Source: a virus
Length of the DNA stretch: 46,435 bases
Reading direction: 5' to 3' (one strand)
Virus record (IMG/VR): IMGVR_UViG_3300037485_000843
Coordinates: 1-46,435 of that record
Shown: piece after piece, positions 36,080-46,287 of the stretch
How positions within the stretch are numbered: the stretch's first letter is position 1
Layout of the letters: the number at the start of each line of letters is the position of its first letter
Program-made: the position numbers and the translations under genes
Notes under the pieces: model-generated
The model's database searches: none
Told to the model about the DNA's origin: nothing
What the model saw: only the letters and a program-made list of their open reading frames with translations

Positions 36080-37692
36080 TGAGAAGATTACCGCCTCCAT
36101 TAGAGTTGGCCCAAAGACAGTCATCTGTTCGTCCGGCTATTATGATTACTGTTGGCGATGTGGCCTTCAAGACTACAGGCACAGGGTCTACTGTCACATG
36201 CCATAATACTTCTGCTTCTGAATTGGCTTGGACCAAGGATGAGGGTGGGCGCATATTAAAGGTCAAGGCTCTCGAATCTCCTTACAAGCAGACAGCAGAG
36301 ATAACCTTAAATAACTATGATAGGTTGTTATTCGAGTTGGCTTTAAAGGGCCAGCGTCTTAGTATAGCATGGGGCGCAACTACTTCAGAGGGAGACTTGT
36401 ATTCTACATCTCCTGTGCTGTGGGTTAAACAGCAGATGTTCTATGAGGCCCAGGGTGTTATGCAATGCCAGTTGAAGTGTATTGGAATCATGGACCTCCT
36501 GGGTAGTGATACAGCTTCAGAGAAGTACATTGATGATGGGACCACTGCTCTTGGAGATTTGGTTACTGCCATATTAACATCAACACTAGATTGCTTTGAC
36601 CATTGTAAAGTATATAATGTCGTTATAGATGATGACCTCGATGATTTATGGACCGGGGTTTATCTTGGTGAAACATTTGTAATAGACAGGGATGAAACAA
36701 GGGCGCATGTTCTAGCGCGTCTGTTCGACATGACCCATGCTTCTATGCGTCCGGGAGGAGAAAGACCGGATGATGATGACCATGACACAATACACATCTT
36801 TACTCCTTCTCAGATAATACAAAGTGAGTATACACTAGAACGCGCTAACCATAGGTTCTATGTTGATAGCGATGCGTCCGGTATAGTGATGCCAAATGAG
36901 ATTATCATTAAGACACCATCTGGAACGACCCCGGCATATGAAGGCAGGGCTATAGATGCGGTGTCACACAACACCAATCCTTGTTCAAGAACACAGCTTG
37001 TTGTAGGATTAGTAAGTAGTAACCAGGCTCAGACAATAGCCAACACAATGCTTTCCAATATCATCAATGCTGAGAGCGGGTCAAGTGCTTTTGTTCCAAT
37101 GAACTGTGGCACGGAGATATTCGACAGGATGAAGATATATTCCAAGAGGTCAGGACGTACCCTGGAGGGCGCTGTTGGCTCGATTACTAGAGTGTTTGAC
37201 CCCATGGCTAAGGAACCACGTTACGACATGGCTGTTGGTTTTGGTAAATGGTTTGACCCGCGGGCCATGGATGACTCCCTGGGATATGGGTATGGATTCG
37301 TAGATGACGTAGTTCCTTCGTCTAATAGTTTTGACTCAGGACATATCACAATACTTGGGACTGCATATTACACTAAATCAGCAGATGTAATCCCATACTT
37401 TTTTAACACTATTATTATAGTAAATGAGAATTCTAAAGCTTCATGGAAGTTTCAATTAGGTGCTGGAACATACACAGTAATAATATCAGGCTATCAAGAA
37501 CTGTCAGGCAATACTGAAATATATATTGATGACGTTAAAGTTGATACTGTAGATTTCTTTACAGCATATCACTCAAAGACCACAGCGGCTTTCTCAGAAG
37601 GAACACACACTGTAGAAGTAAAAAAAGTCTCCTCAGGAAATGTTATTTGGGTATTTGGAATATCTATTTCAAAATCAGGATTTGTGGCATAA
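36079..37692 (+). CDS. Tail hub-like protein (537 aa)
   Basis: GTG start at 36079, overlapping the preceding TAG by one base. Residues about 45-110 (GGRILKVKALESPYKQTAEI, TLNNYDRLLFELALKGQRLS) follow the pattern of hub domains of the gp27/late-control-D kind, where ring subunits carry LDNxDxxL. Residues about 185-260 are acidic (YNVVIDDDLDDLWTG; GGERPDDDDHDTIHIF). The last 110 residues form a separate beta domain that may bind a ligand. The gene stands between the appendage gene and the giant protein. Confidence 0.5.
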   Translation: MRRLPPPLELAQRQSSVRPAIMITVGDVAFKTTGTGSTVTCHNTSASELAWTKDEGGRILKVKALESPYKQTAEITLNNYDRLLFELALKGQRLSIAWGATTSEGDLYSTSPVLWVKQQMFYEAQGVMQCQLKCIGIMDLLGSDTASEKYIDDGTTALGDLVTAILTSTLDCFDHCKVYNVVIDDDLDDLWTGVYLGETFVIDRDETRAHVLARLFDMTHASMRPGGERPDDDDHDTIHIFTPSQIIQSEYTLERANHRFYVDSDASGIVMPNEIIIKTPSGTTPAYEGRAIDAVSHNTNPCSRTQLVVGLVSSNQAQTIANTMLSNIINAESGSSAFVPMNCGTEIFDRMKIYSKRSGRTLEGAVGSITRVFDPMAKEPRYDMAVGFGKWFDPRAMDDSLGYGYGFVDDVVPSSNSFDSGHITILGTAYYTKSADVIPYFFNTIIIVNENSKASWKFQLGAGTYTVIISGYQELSGNTEIYIDDVKVDTVDFFTAYHSKTTAAFSEGTHTVEVKKVSSGNVIWVFGISISKSGFVA

Positions 37693-37702
37693 AGGATAAA
37701 CG

Positions 37703-40700
37703 ATGGCGAAGAAACAACCGTTTGATTTAGCCCACTATATCAGGAACCAGAATATGCCAGGTCAGTTTGGTGGGGCCGCGGCAGGGCAATGGGGTATACC
37801 AGACCCCGCTGGAACGGCAAGGGGCCGCCTTGCTCAATTTAGGCGCGGCCTAGTGGGTATTGGCGTGGCACAGAACCCTGTTGAACAATGGGCAATGGGG
37901 TCGAAGCCAGGACAGGAAGCTGCCGGGATTGCTGCCGGGATGAAAGCATATACAGAAAAGAAACAGGCTGCTGCCGCTAAGTATTCTGAACGACAAACCA
38001 AGAACCAGCTCTCACGTTCTCAGGCGGCAGGTGGCGTTGATTTAGAGGAGCGCCGCCTTAGTTCACTTGAAACACAGAATAGAACAGGGTGGTCCACTCA
38101 GAGAACCATGGACTTTATGGCAAATGGCGTACCGAGCAGCACAGGTAAATACTTACAAGCTGGTCGTAGTCCTGCCGAGCAAGAGTCCTACATGGAAACT
38201 ATCCAGGATAAGTTTGACATAGTTAATGATGCTCTATGGAATGCAGCTATATATTCAGGTATGAGTCAGTTCACTGACATAGGTTCTTTGGAAGGTGTAG
38301 AGTACGATACGAATCCTGAGTCTCCCACATATGGCGAACCTATTATAGAGAATGCGGATGACCAGAAGGCATATGATGATGCCGTGTCTGCCGCTGCTGC
38401 TAATCCTGACAGCACAGCCATAGAGAAGTTTGGCAGGATGCAGTCGTACTACTATACGTGGAATACCTACCACGATGAAGATTGGTCTAGCCTTAGCGAA
38501 CTCGCAAGTCTTGGTGTTAGTCAAAGGACAGAGGAAGGCAAGGCGGAGACTCTGGCATATAGGGCCTTTGTTATACAGGACATGCAAAACAAAGGCATGC
38601 CGGGTAGCATAATCAACATGGCTCTCAGCACCACAACTCCTATGCCCTTGCAGAATATGATTGACTTCGGATTCCTTAAGGTGGGACAAGTGCTTTCCGC
38701 TGAATGGGCCAGGGCTTATGGTTACGACCTACCTAAAGGTGTGGTATCTGTTAAGATTGTAGATGATTTAACATCTGATGGTACAGGTGGGTGGGTTGAA
38801 GGAAAAGGTTATCCAGTTCTTAATGCTAATAATGAAGTAATTCCAGGAGCATATCAAAGCACTCAGAGTTTTGGATTAGAGCAAACATATGGACCTGCTC
38901 CAGAAGAAGAAGTAACAGACAGGGAGAAGATTGCTGCGTTAGGGTTGCCATCACTATTTGGTATCCCTGCTCCGCAACCTGAAGAAGAAGTAGAAACCAC
39001 ATCTACACATGGCCTCCTTCCTAATGAGTTTAGTAGTGGTGAAACATTTGTATCAAGTGGCGAGGAGTTCCGGTCAGGCCGTGACTGGTCACAGCCTCAG
39101 ATTCTTTCTGCTAATGAGGCCAAGTATTACTACGAGATTGACGGCGAGTTGCCTTCAGATTTCACCATGACTGCCCAAGAGATAGATGGTAAACTGACCA
39201 CGCTATCTCAGACCCTTGGTGGCTGGACAATGAATTACACTGATGGAGCCATTACAGAATGGATTTCACCAGTAGATGCCAAGGGAGAGGTTCATACATT
39301 CACCACCATTGAAGAAGTAACTGCATATGAAGAACAGATACAGAACGAGGCTGCTTTAGCTTTTACAACCGGAGGCGAAGTAGGCGCCCTCAATAATAAA
39401 CTAGATACCAACACCAAATGGGGCGACCCTAATGCTATTATATGGACTGGTGGATTTGTCCCAGGTGTTCCAGTTATGGGTAATCTTAGTACAGGCGACC
39501 AGTTAGTTTTAGTAAGTGTTCCACGTACTGCACCAGCGCCAGCGCCAGCACCATCTCAATTACCTATTGGATATGGTGGTAGTTCTACGTGGGAGAAAGG
39601 CGTAGTGCCTACCTTACCACAACAGCAATACCTCGCCATGCCTAATACATCACAGCTTGGCCTGGTGATACCTCCAACTACACCACCAACATGGACTGGT
39701 AGTTCTGTATCAGTTCCTAATATACCATTCGGTACTGACATTTCAGTAAACGCATCTCCTATAAAGGACCTTGCGGAAGTTGTAATAAACGGTAGTATGA
39801 CCCAGGTACTCAGTACCGGGTTAGATGGCTTCTCTAAGGCAGGAGATGTCCTTGCACAGTACCAAGGTCCTATGCCGTATGATGATAACAACCTCCCTGA
39901 TTTCGTGGTTAAAATAGGGGAAGACTACCATGTTAAATGGAACTCACCTGCTGGTAAAGAACACCTAATTTCTGTCTATCCAGAGCGTTACCTTGCGATT
40001 ACATGGAGCATGGGAGAATGCCCTGAGTCAGATGCTTTACTAAAGAACACACTTGGATTTACAGACCAGGAGATAGTTGATTGGTGGAAAACGAAACCTT
40101 TTGGTTTTAAGGAAATAGACGATACCTCATACCTTGGTGGTGTACTAGAAACATTGAGGGGCATGCTTTCTTTACCTGTAACCGGACCTGCTGATTTGAT
40201 GTGTCTCCTTACAGACCCATTCGATAGGGACCCGGTTGGGCAAGCAAGACTAAGAACCTATATGGTGGGAAGTAACCCATTAACCTATGTAGGTGAAGGT
40301 TTTGGTGGGTTAATAAATACTGTTAAAACACTAGAGGCTTTAACTGACTATGGTCTTAGTGCTATTAGTCATACAACCACTCCACAAGGTAGAGTATTTA
40401 TAACTGATTTTAGGAAAGCTATTAAAGATAATGGTCTTCTCCTAGTGTTTAACAAGAAAATACAGGAAGACCTAAATGACTATTTACCTGCATGGCAAAA
40501 TGTGGCTGCTGAGGCATCCATATTCCTCATTCCTTTTGGGGCATTAAGATACTTTAAAATGCCAGGAATGTTGAAACTTGTTAGGACAGGTGAACTTAAA
40601 CTTGTACGTTCTATAGCAACAGTTGAAGATTTATACGCGGCCTCCGCAGTACGCGGGTGGCGAGTGATGGGAACTGGTATCAAGGGAAGGTTTGTTATCT

Positions 40701-43700
40701 TTGTTAAGGATGCTTATGGTAAAGAAGTAGCAACACCTTTAAGAAATCTTGCCGAAGCTGATAGTTTCTTTAAGTATGGCACTCCATACAGGTTGCGCCC
40801 TGCTCGCATGAGAGCGATTGAGAAAGCGATTCTTGCCCCAATCAAACTCATAGAGAACTGGACTGACTTTGCAAAATTAGCGAAGGAACATAGATGGGAG
40901 GTTGTATTCAAGGGTGGTGCTTTCAAAGTAAGTGCTATAGATAAGGCAGTATCTAGCGCTGCCCGTAAAGTATTTGTCAAGATAGACCAAGAGTTAATAG
41001 AAATAAACTCCATACAGGAGGCCAATAACCTTCTCCGTGATAGAGCATTTAGACAAAGAGTTGCCTCCCTACCCAATAGTGGTAACATACGCATCACAAT
41101 AGATGGTAAAGAAATTCCACTATTCACAATGCCTACTGATTTAGAACTTCTCTTGGACACATTAAAGAATCAGCCAGGACGCTTGGGTTTGGGTTTAGCA
41201 AAGTTAATTCAGGCAAAGTTACAGGGCCAGGGTAGGCCCAAGTTAAGCATAGATGATATAAAGAAGATAGCTGACCCTGAGTTACAGGGTGTGATGGCTG
41301 AGTTAGTACGAGAGGGCAAGGTTTCTATTGACACTATCTTCCGCGCTTCAAATATCGTTAAGATACGTTGTGAAGCTGCTGCCAAGGAGATGACAGACTT
41401 ACTCAAGTCTCAATGTAATACCAAGTTTATTGATAGTAGGAAGGGTCTTCCACTAGATGCTAAGGGTGATGTACCAGCCGGGCAAGTAGAATTACTCGCT
41501 AGTATTCCAGAAGAACTTACCATACGTGTTGGTAATAGTGGGTTGTATGCCGGGCATGATGTGGCTGAGATGTGGAAATACTTCAAGTTCAAGAACCCTG
41601 AGATACCCAGGTGGTTCAGTAATATTGATGAGTTGCTAAGAGGACTTGAGGAGCTTGGACTCCAGGAAGGCATAATAAATAAATCCTTTAGGCGGTATCG
41701 AGACTTAGAGGCTAAGGGAATATATAGGAGTTACTTCCCGCGCGTAATCACGGGCCAGGATACAATGGCTGAGGTGCTTTTAAAAAGTGAGGAGGACTTC
41801 CTTAAGCAACGTACGTTCATTGATGCTGTGCAAGGAAGGGACCTGGGGTTACACTATGGAACATTAGGTAAGTCCATAGATGCTTACATAGACACCTTCT
41901 ATAGTAAGCTGGTAAACAAAAGGCATCGTGCTTTTATTAACAGAAGTGGCCTTACTATCCCTGAGATTTGGGAAACAGCAGAAGGCCGTACTATAATGGA
42001 GACTGCTCGTGCTACAGCAAAGAAGGCCGGACAGGTTAAGATAATAGACAGCGTTATCCGTCACATCTACGGGCCAGCCGGGAAAGAGATTCCCGCGGGT
42101 GGGCGTATGGCATGGATAAACGAGAACTTCCCTGGGCTAGCAGATAGGGTGAGGAAGTTAATCTATTATTCCTCCGATGCTGCGCGTAGAGATATACTGC
42201 ATAGTCTTGAGAACAGGATGCGGGTACGCAAACTTATCTTACAGAATGAGATAAGGAATATCAAGGTAGCTTCTAAGGCAGAGCGTACAAGTATAATGGG
42301 TAAACTATACGATGATACAGTAAAGCTAAGAACTGCCGAAGAAAGAATACAAGAGATAATAGACTCACTCTCTGCCACTGGTATACTTACCGATGCCAAC
42401 GCTTCGTATCTTAAGTGGTTCGCTGAGTGGGCGCAGAAGGAATACCCTGGGGCGTTCAGGTGGTACAAGAACTGGACAGCAGAGCCGGGCGCTTCACATT
42501 TAGTAACAGTCAAGAGTTTCTTGGATGATGTGGTGGACCTGCGTAAGAGTATAGCAGATGAGATTTCCTGGTTCAATGGCATGACAGAGATACAGAGGGC
42601 TGCTAGACTGTCAGACCCACTTGCAGTCATGGGGAGACTTGAGGAAGCCAATGCTATCCTCACTAAGATATGGAGAACAGAGAAACCTGGGAAAACCATA
42701 GAGCAACTAAGGACTCTGCTTGATGGCGTGTTCCCTGGCGAGTTCACCGGACGGCTGGACGACCTGGTTGCCATCTTTGATAAATCTAAGGTGAGGGGTA
42801 TATACGAATCCCTTGAAGCAGATGTAAGGAAACTCTTAGACGAAGCCGAGAAGGCCAAAGTTGCCGCGGCTATAGACCGTAAAGCAGCAGAAGCACCATT
42901 GGCAAAGGGAGCCACTACACATAGATTTGAGGACGAGGGTAGAACAGCAGCAACATTTGATAGGGTGTTTGGTGAGATAAAAGTCAACGGTAAGACTATA
43001 AGCGGAGAAGCTGTAAGGAAAAAGATTGAGAAGATATATACCGATAAAGCCAACCCGCTACTGTCGGCCTTTGCACAAGTAGCTTCTTCCATGTTGCCAT
43101 TGCAATTAGCGATGGACTTCTCTTTTGCTACTATACAGGGCGCTCCTATGCTTGGCCTAGAGGCTGTGCTTAACTTCCGGGCCTTGGTAAATGGTGAGTC
43201 TCCTTCATTCATATGGGCCGAGGCTATGAAGTATAGCGTAGGGCAAACATTCTCAGGCATGCTAGGCAAGAGTGTGATGAGAACCTTCCGTAACAAACAC
43301 ATTGATGTGTATGATAGAAAGCTAGGTAAGGGCCTTGTTATCAATGACTCATCAGATTTCTTCGCAAGTGTTGGATGGATAGGAAAGAACATAGAAAAGA
43401 TTTCCAACAAGAATGCAAGGCGACCCTTGGAGTGGGCTATCGCTCCGTATGCAGGTTTCCAGTCAGGATTCTCAGCCTGGAGCGAGGTTGCTAGAGTTTT
43501 ACTTATTGAGAAACTTGAAACATCATGGTATCTTTCTGGTGGTACAGAGGCAGAGTTGGCTCGATTTGCCAACTCTATAACAGGGTCATTAGCAGAGCCG
43601 GGACGAGGTGCAATGCAGAGGGCATCTGAGACTGCTTTGTTCATCGCCCCAAGATACTATCGCGCCAACCTATTCGTTCTAAACCGCATGTTGCCCAAAT

Positions 43701-45646
43701 TCAAGACTGGTGGAACACGTGGTATAACAGGTAAGATGATGGCTGAATCTATAGTGGGGATGTATGCTTCATTTACTGCTGCCTATATCGCTCTATGCTA
43801 TGCTTTAGGGCAGTCTCCTAAGTTAGACCCACGCCCTAAATCTATGGGAGGCGATGGCTCAGAGTTCCTTTCCTTGGAAATAGATGGTCAATTCATTGGA
43901 GTACCTAACCCATGGTTCCAGGGAGCAAGGGCAGCTTTAAGTGCTGCTGCTATAGGTCTTGCCAATCCTGATAAGATATTCTCTATTGACTGGAATAATC
44001 TTAAAGAGTCTAGCGTTGGAACACTGTTGAGTTTTGCCACAGATAGGCAATCCTTGGCTCTCAGTTTCATAGAAGAAATGGCTACCGGAGAAGCGTATGG
44101 TGGTATAAGGCTTGAGGATAGTAATGATTACCTTAAAACAATAGGGGAAAAGTTTATCCCTACTGCGTGGAGGAACTTAACTGAAAGTGGTGATAAGCCT
44201 AGTACCTACTTAGCCTGGGGGATGCGTATACTTGGTCTTAGGAACTGGCGGCAGAACACATGGGTAGACTACGCTGAGGCTTTTAATGAGTTCTTAAGTG
44301 ATGTTCCTGATTCATATCTAGTAGGGGACCAACTTGAGAAACGTGACTCAGGTAAATTAACCATGAACGATATGATGTCGTGGCAGATTGATAAGATTCT
44401 ACTAGAGAATCCTGAGCTTAAGGCGAAGTGGGATATAGCAGATGAATCCTTCCGTAAGAGTGAGAGTGATATGGAACGCTCTTATAATACTGATAAAGAA
44501 AGGATAGATACAGAAACGACAGTTAGAAATAATAATGCTGGCGCTGACCTAAGAGACACTACAAATACAACAGGGATAACTAATACAAAAGAATACAACG
44601 ATGCCTTAAAAGAAATTTCCCAAGACCATGCTGCTCTTAGTGGCGACTTACATACAAGATATCCTGAGTTCTTTGCTGAACTAGAAAAGCAATTGTCAAA
44701 CAAGACAGGAGATGCCTATAACTTTGATTTAGCCATGAACGACTACTATGATAATGTTGTCAATGGCGCTGGCAACTATGATAAATATAATAACTTTATT
44801 ATGGAAAATTACCAACAGGCTAAGCAAGACTGGAAGGATAGGTGGGACCCCAATGGTTCCACAGGTTTCTATTCATACCTTCTTGAAGTGAAACGATATG
44901 GCCTTATGGACCAGGACCCATTACTTCTCAAGATGTGGGAAGCTAAAGAAGAACTCGGAGCTTATTGGGCAGTACCAGAAGAAGACAGGGAAGCATTCCT
45001 TGAAGACCCGGATAATGTTCTATATGATGCTGACCTTATCTTCACAGGGTATACGAGCGTTATACATAACCCTGATGCCGAAGCAATAGTAAGGCAATGG
45101 TGTGCAGAACTTGGGTTAAATGCAGACGCAGTTATACCCGCCTTGACAAAACTTATTATTCCTGATATAATGTTAGAGAAATTTGCTGATGTTGATGGTG
45201 ATAGTCTAAAACCAAATGACAAGAGAACATGGAGCAGTCTACCTATAAGCGGTTATGCGAGAGAGTGGTTCTTAGCCACGAATCCAGCTTTTAGAGCATA
45301 CGCTACTAGCACAGAAGAAATAGATGGCAAGAGGATTGGATGGCTTAACGGAACGGACTCTATGGGTAGGGATAAGTACACAATAGAGAGAGTTCCTAGC
45401 CCTAGAGAAGAAGAACAAATAGCTGAATACAATAGGATTGTTGAAGAAAATGGAGCAAACTCAAAGGCTGGTCAATACTGGAGGTGCGCAAACAGGGGAG
45501 ACAATGGAGAAGCTGCGTTAAAGAAGATAGGCATACAGCCAATCAGTCAAGAATGGTGTGAGAGAAACGCAGCAGAAACCAGTTCATTCGCACAAGCAAC
45601 ACAGTTTACTGGTGGGGGAAGTTCCCTGCCGGATTTTGAAAGATAG
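37703..45646 (+). CDS. Giant virion protein, candidate DNA-ejection protein (2647 aa)
   Basis: The largest gene, one sixth of the genome. The N-terminal third is low-complexity and beta-rich with Glu/Pro/Ala linkers (PAPAPAPSQLPIGYGG, about residue 614). The central 1000 residues are helical and charged (IRCEAAAKEMTDLLKSQ; EVLLKSEEDFLKQRTFIDAV). Around 1797 and 2016 hydrophobic helices occur (MLPLQLAMDFSFATIQ, MYASFTAAYIALCYALG). The C-terminal part is acidic and helical. Size, helices and place after the hub fit the internal/ejection proteins of short-tailed phages that line a channel into the host. No lysozyme or protease motif recognised. Confidence 0.55.
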   Translation: MAKKQPFDLAHYIRNQNMPGQFGGAAAGQWGIPDPAGTARGRLAQFRRGLVGIGVAQNPVEQWAMGSKPGQEAAGIAAGMKAYTEKKQAAAAKYSERQTKNQLSRSQAAGGVDLEERRLSSLETQNRTGWSTQRTMDFMANGVPSSTGKYLQAGRSPAEQESYMETIQDKFDIVNDALWNAAIYSGMSQFTDIGSLEGVEYDTNPESPTYGEPIIENADDQKAYDDAVSAAAANPDSTAIEKFGRMQSYYYTWNTYHDEDWSSLSELASLGVSQRTEEGKAETLAYRAFVIQDMQNKGMPGSIINMALSTTTPMPLQNMIDFGFLKVGQVLSAEWARAYGYDLPKGVVSVKIVDDLTSDGTGGWVEGKGYPVLNANNEVIPGAYQSTQSFGLEQTYGPAPEEEVTDREKIAALGLPSLFGIPAPQPEEEVETTSTHGLLPNEFSSGETFVSSGEEFRSGRDWSQPQILSANEAKYYYEIDGELPSDFTMTAQEIDGKLTTLSQTLGGWTMNYTDGAITEWISPVDAKGEVHTFTTIEEVTAYEEQIQNEAALAFTTGGEVGALNNKLDTNTKWGDPNAIIWTGGFVPGVPVMGNLSTGDQLVLVSVPRTAPAPAPAPSQLPIGYGGSSTWEKGVVPTLPQQQYLAMPNTSQLGLVIPPTTPPTWTGSSVSVPNIPFGTDISVNASPIKDLAEVVINGSMTQVLSTGLDGFSKAGDVLAQYQGPMPYDDNNLPDFVVKIGEDYHVKWNSPAGKEHLISVYPERYLAITWSMGECPESDALLKNTLGFTDQEIVDWWKTKPFGFKEIDDTSYLGGVLETLRGMLSLPVTGPADLMCLLTDPFDRDPVGQARLRTYMVGSNPLTYVGEGFGGLINTVKTLEALTDYGLSAISHTTTPQGRVFITDFRKAIKDNGLLLVFNKKIQEDLNDYLPAWQNVAAEASIFLIPFGALRYFKMPGMLKLVRTGELKLVRSIATVEDLYAASAVRGWRVMGTGIKGRFVIFVKDAYGKEVATPLRNLAEADSFFKYGTPYRLRPARMRAIEKAILAPIKLIENWTDFAKLAKEHRWEVVFKGGAFKVSAIDKAVSSAARKVFVKIDQELIEINSIQEANNLLRDRAFRQRVASLPNSGNIRITIDGKEIPLFTMPTDLELLLDTLKNQPGRLGLGLAKLIQAKLQGQGRPKLSIDDIKKIADPELQGVMAELVREGKVSIDTIFRASNIVKIRCEAAAKEMTDLLKSQCNTKFIDSRKGLPLDAKGDVPAGQVELLASIPEELTIRVGNSGLYAGHDVAEMWKYFKFKNPEIPRWFSNIDELLRGLEELGLQEGIINKSFRRYRDLEAKGIYRSYFPRVITGQDTMAEVLLKSEEDFLKQRTFIDAVQGRDLGLHYGTLGKSIDAYIDTFYSKLVNKRHRAFINRSGLTIPEIWETAEGRTIMETARATAKKAGQVKIIDSVIRHIYGPAGKEIPAGGRMAWINENFPGLADRVRKLIYYSSDAARRDILHSLENRMRVRKLILQNEIRNIKVASKAERTSIMGKLYDDTVKLRTAEERIQEIIDSLSATGILTDANASYLKWFAEWAQKEYPGAFRWYKNWTAEPGASHLVTVKSFLDDVVDLRKSIADEISWFNGMTEIQRAARLSDPLAVMGRLEEANAILTKIWRTEKPGKTIEQLRTLLDGVFPGEFTGRLDDLVAIFDKSKVRGIYESLEADVRKLLDEAEKAKVAAAIDRKAAEAPLAKGATTHRFEDEGRTAATFDRVFGEIKVNGKTISGEAVRKKIEKIYTDKANPLLSAFAQVASSMLPLQLAMDFSFATIQGAPMLGLEAVLNFRALVNGESPSFIWAEAMKYSVGQTFSGMLGKSVMRTFRNKHIDVYDRKLGKGLVINDSSDFFASVGWIGKNIEKISNKNARRPLEWAIAPYAGFQSGFSAWSEVARVLLIEKLETSWYLSGGTEAELARFANSITGSLAEPGRGAMQRASETALFIAPRYYRANLFVLNRMLPKFKTGGTRGITGKMMAESIVGMYASFTAAYIALCYALGQSPKLDPRPKSMGGDGSEFLSLEIDGQFIGVPNPWFQGARAALSAAAIGLANPDKIFSIDWNNLKESSVGTLLSFATDRQSLALSFIEEMATGEAYGGIRLEDSNDYLKTIGEKFIPTAWRNLTESGDKPSTYLAWGMRILGLRNWRQNTWVDYAEAFNEFLSDVPDSYLVGDQLEKRDSGKLTMNDMMSWQIDKILLENPELKAKWDIADESFRKSESDMERSYNTDKERIDTETTVRNNNAGADLRDTTNTTGITNTKEYNDALKEISQDHAALSGDLHTRYPEFFAELEKQLSNKTGDAYNFDLAMNDYYDNVVNGAGNYDKYNNFIMENYQQAKQDWKDRWDPNGSTGFYSYLLEVKRYGLMDQDPLLLKMWEAKEELGAYWAVPEEDREAFLEDPDNVLYDADLIFTGYTSVIHNPDAEAIVRQWCAELGLNADAVIPALTKLIIPDIMLEKFADVDGDSLKPNDKRTWSSLPISGYAREWFLATNPAFRAYATSTEEIDGKRIGWLNGTDSMGRDKYTIERVPSPREEEQIAEYNRIVEENGANSKAGQYWRCANRGDNGEAALKKIGIQPISQEWCERNAAETSSFAQATQFTGGGSSLPDFER
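45143..45171 (+). promoter_or_regulatory. Internal promoter for scaffold and capsid genes
   Basis: TTGACA (45143-45148), 17-nt spacer ending in TGA, TATAAT (45166-45171): the perfect consensus and the best member of the six-site family, although it lies inside the giant gene. The start near 45178 is about 490 nt before the scaffold gene, so it should boost scaffold, capsid and cement synthesis. Confidence 0.8.
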
Positions 45647-45663
45647 AAAGGGAGGGTAATTTT

Positions 45664-46275
45664 ATGGTTCAGGACGCAAAGGGCGGAAAACAGGATGAGA
45701 AATCTTCTGTTACTCCTGCACCTGCTTCTGAGAAGACAGCAAAGACGTACACTGAGGCAGAGGTTGAACAAATCCGGAAGGAGATGCAAGGTCATAAAGA
45801 CCGGGGCATCGCCGAGAAGGACAAATGGCTGAATGCTGGTATCCTGCAAATAAGGAAGCATGAATCAGAGATAGCCAAACTGAATGCCGAGCGTGACGAA
45901 TTGCTGACTAAGGCCGATGGTGGCGCTGATATGGTAGCAATCAACAAGAGGCTGAAAGAGGAACGCAATGCTTTGGAGAAGGAAAGAGCCGACTTTAATA
46001 TGGACCGACTTACTCACGAAGAAGAAAAGGCCAAGGTTAATGAGTTCAAGCGTCAGCAAAAGATTGAGGCGATTGCTGCCGAACTTAAGGTTAACCCGGA
46101 ATCCCTGAAGAAACTTAATCCTCAGACAGAGGAACAGATGAGGGAGTTTGCCGGAATCATCGCTGCTAACGTAGCCCCTCCTGCACCACCGCCCGCACAG
46201 ACTGACAATAGCGGGCCACAGAAGAAGACCAAGCAACAGATATTGGATGAGATGTATCCAACACTAAAGAAATAA
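45664..46275 (+). CDS. Scaffolding protein
   Basis: A 203-aa protein, almost entirely a charged helix: TYTEAEVEQIRKEMQGHKDR, then HESEIAKLNAERDELL and EERNALEKERADFNMDRLTH (coiled coil about residues 30-145). It has a disordered start and a Pro/Ala-rich segment (APPAPPPAQ) before a short basic C-terminal helix (KKTKQQILDEMYPTLKK), the usual capsid-binding end of scaffolds. It sits 12 nt upstream of the major capsid gene. ATG 45664 follows AGGGAGGGTAATTTT. Confidence 0.8.
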   Translation: MVQDAKGGKQDEKSSVTPAPASEKTAKTYTEAEVEQIRKEMQGHKDRGIAEKDKWLNAGILQIRKHESEIAKLNAERDELLTKADGGADMVAINKRLKEERNALEKERADFNMDRLTHEEEKAKVNEFKRQQKIEAIAAELKVNPESLKKLNPQTEEQMREFAGIIAANVAPPAPPPAQTDNSGPQKKTKQQILDEMYPTLKK

Positions 46276-46287
46276 GGAGAAAGAAAG

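Noticed and set aside
42166-43644. 492-codon open frame on the minus strand
   Set aside because: Antisense shadow of the giant virion gene; composition rich in Ser and Leu, no motif, and no promoter or ribosome site.
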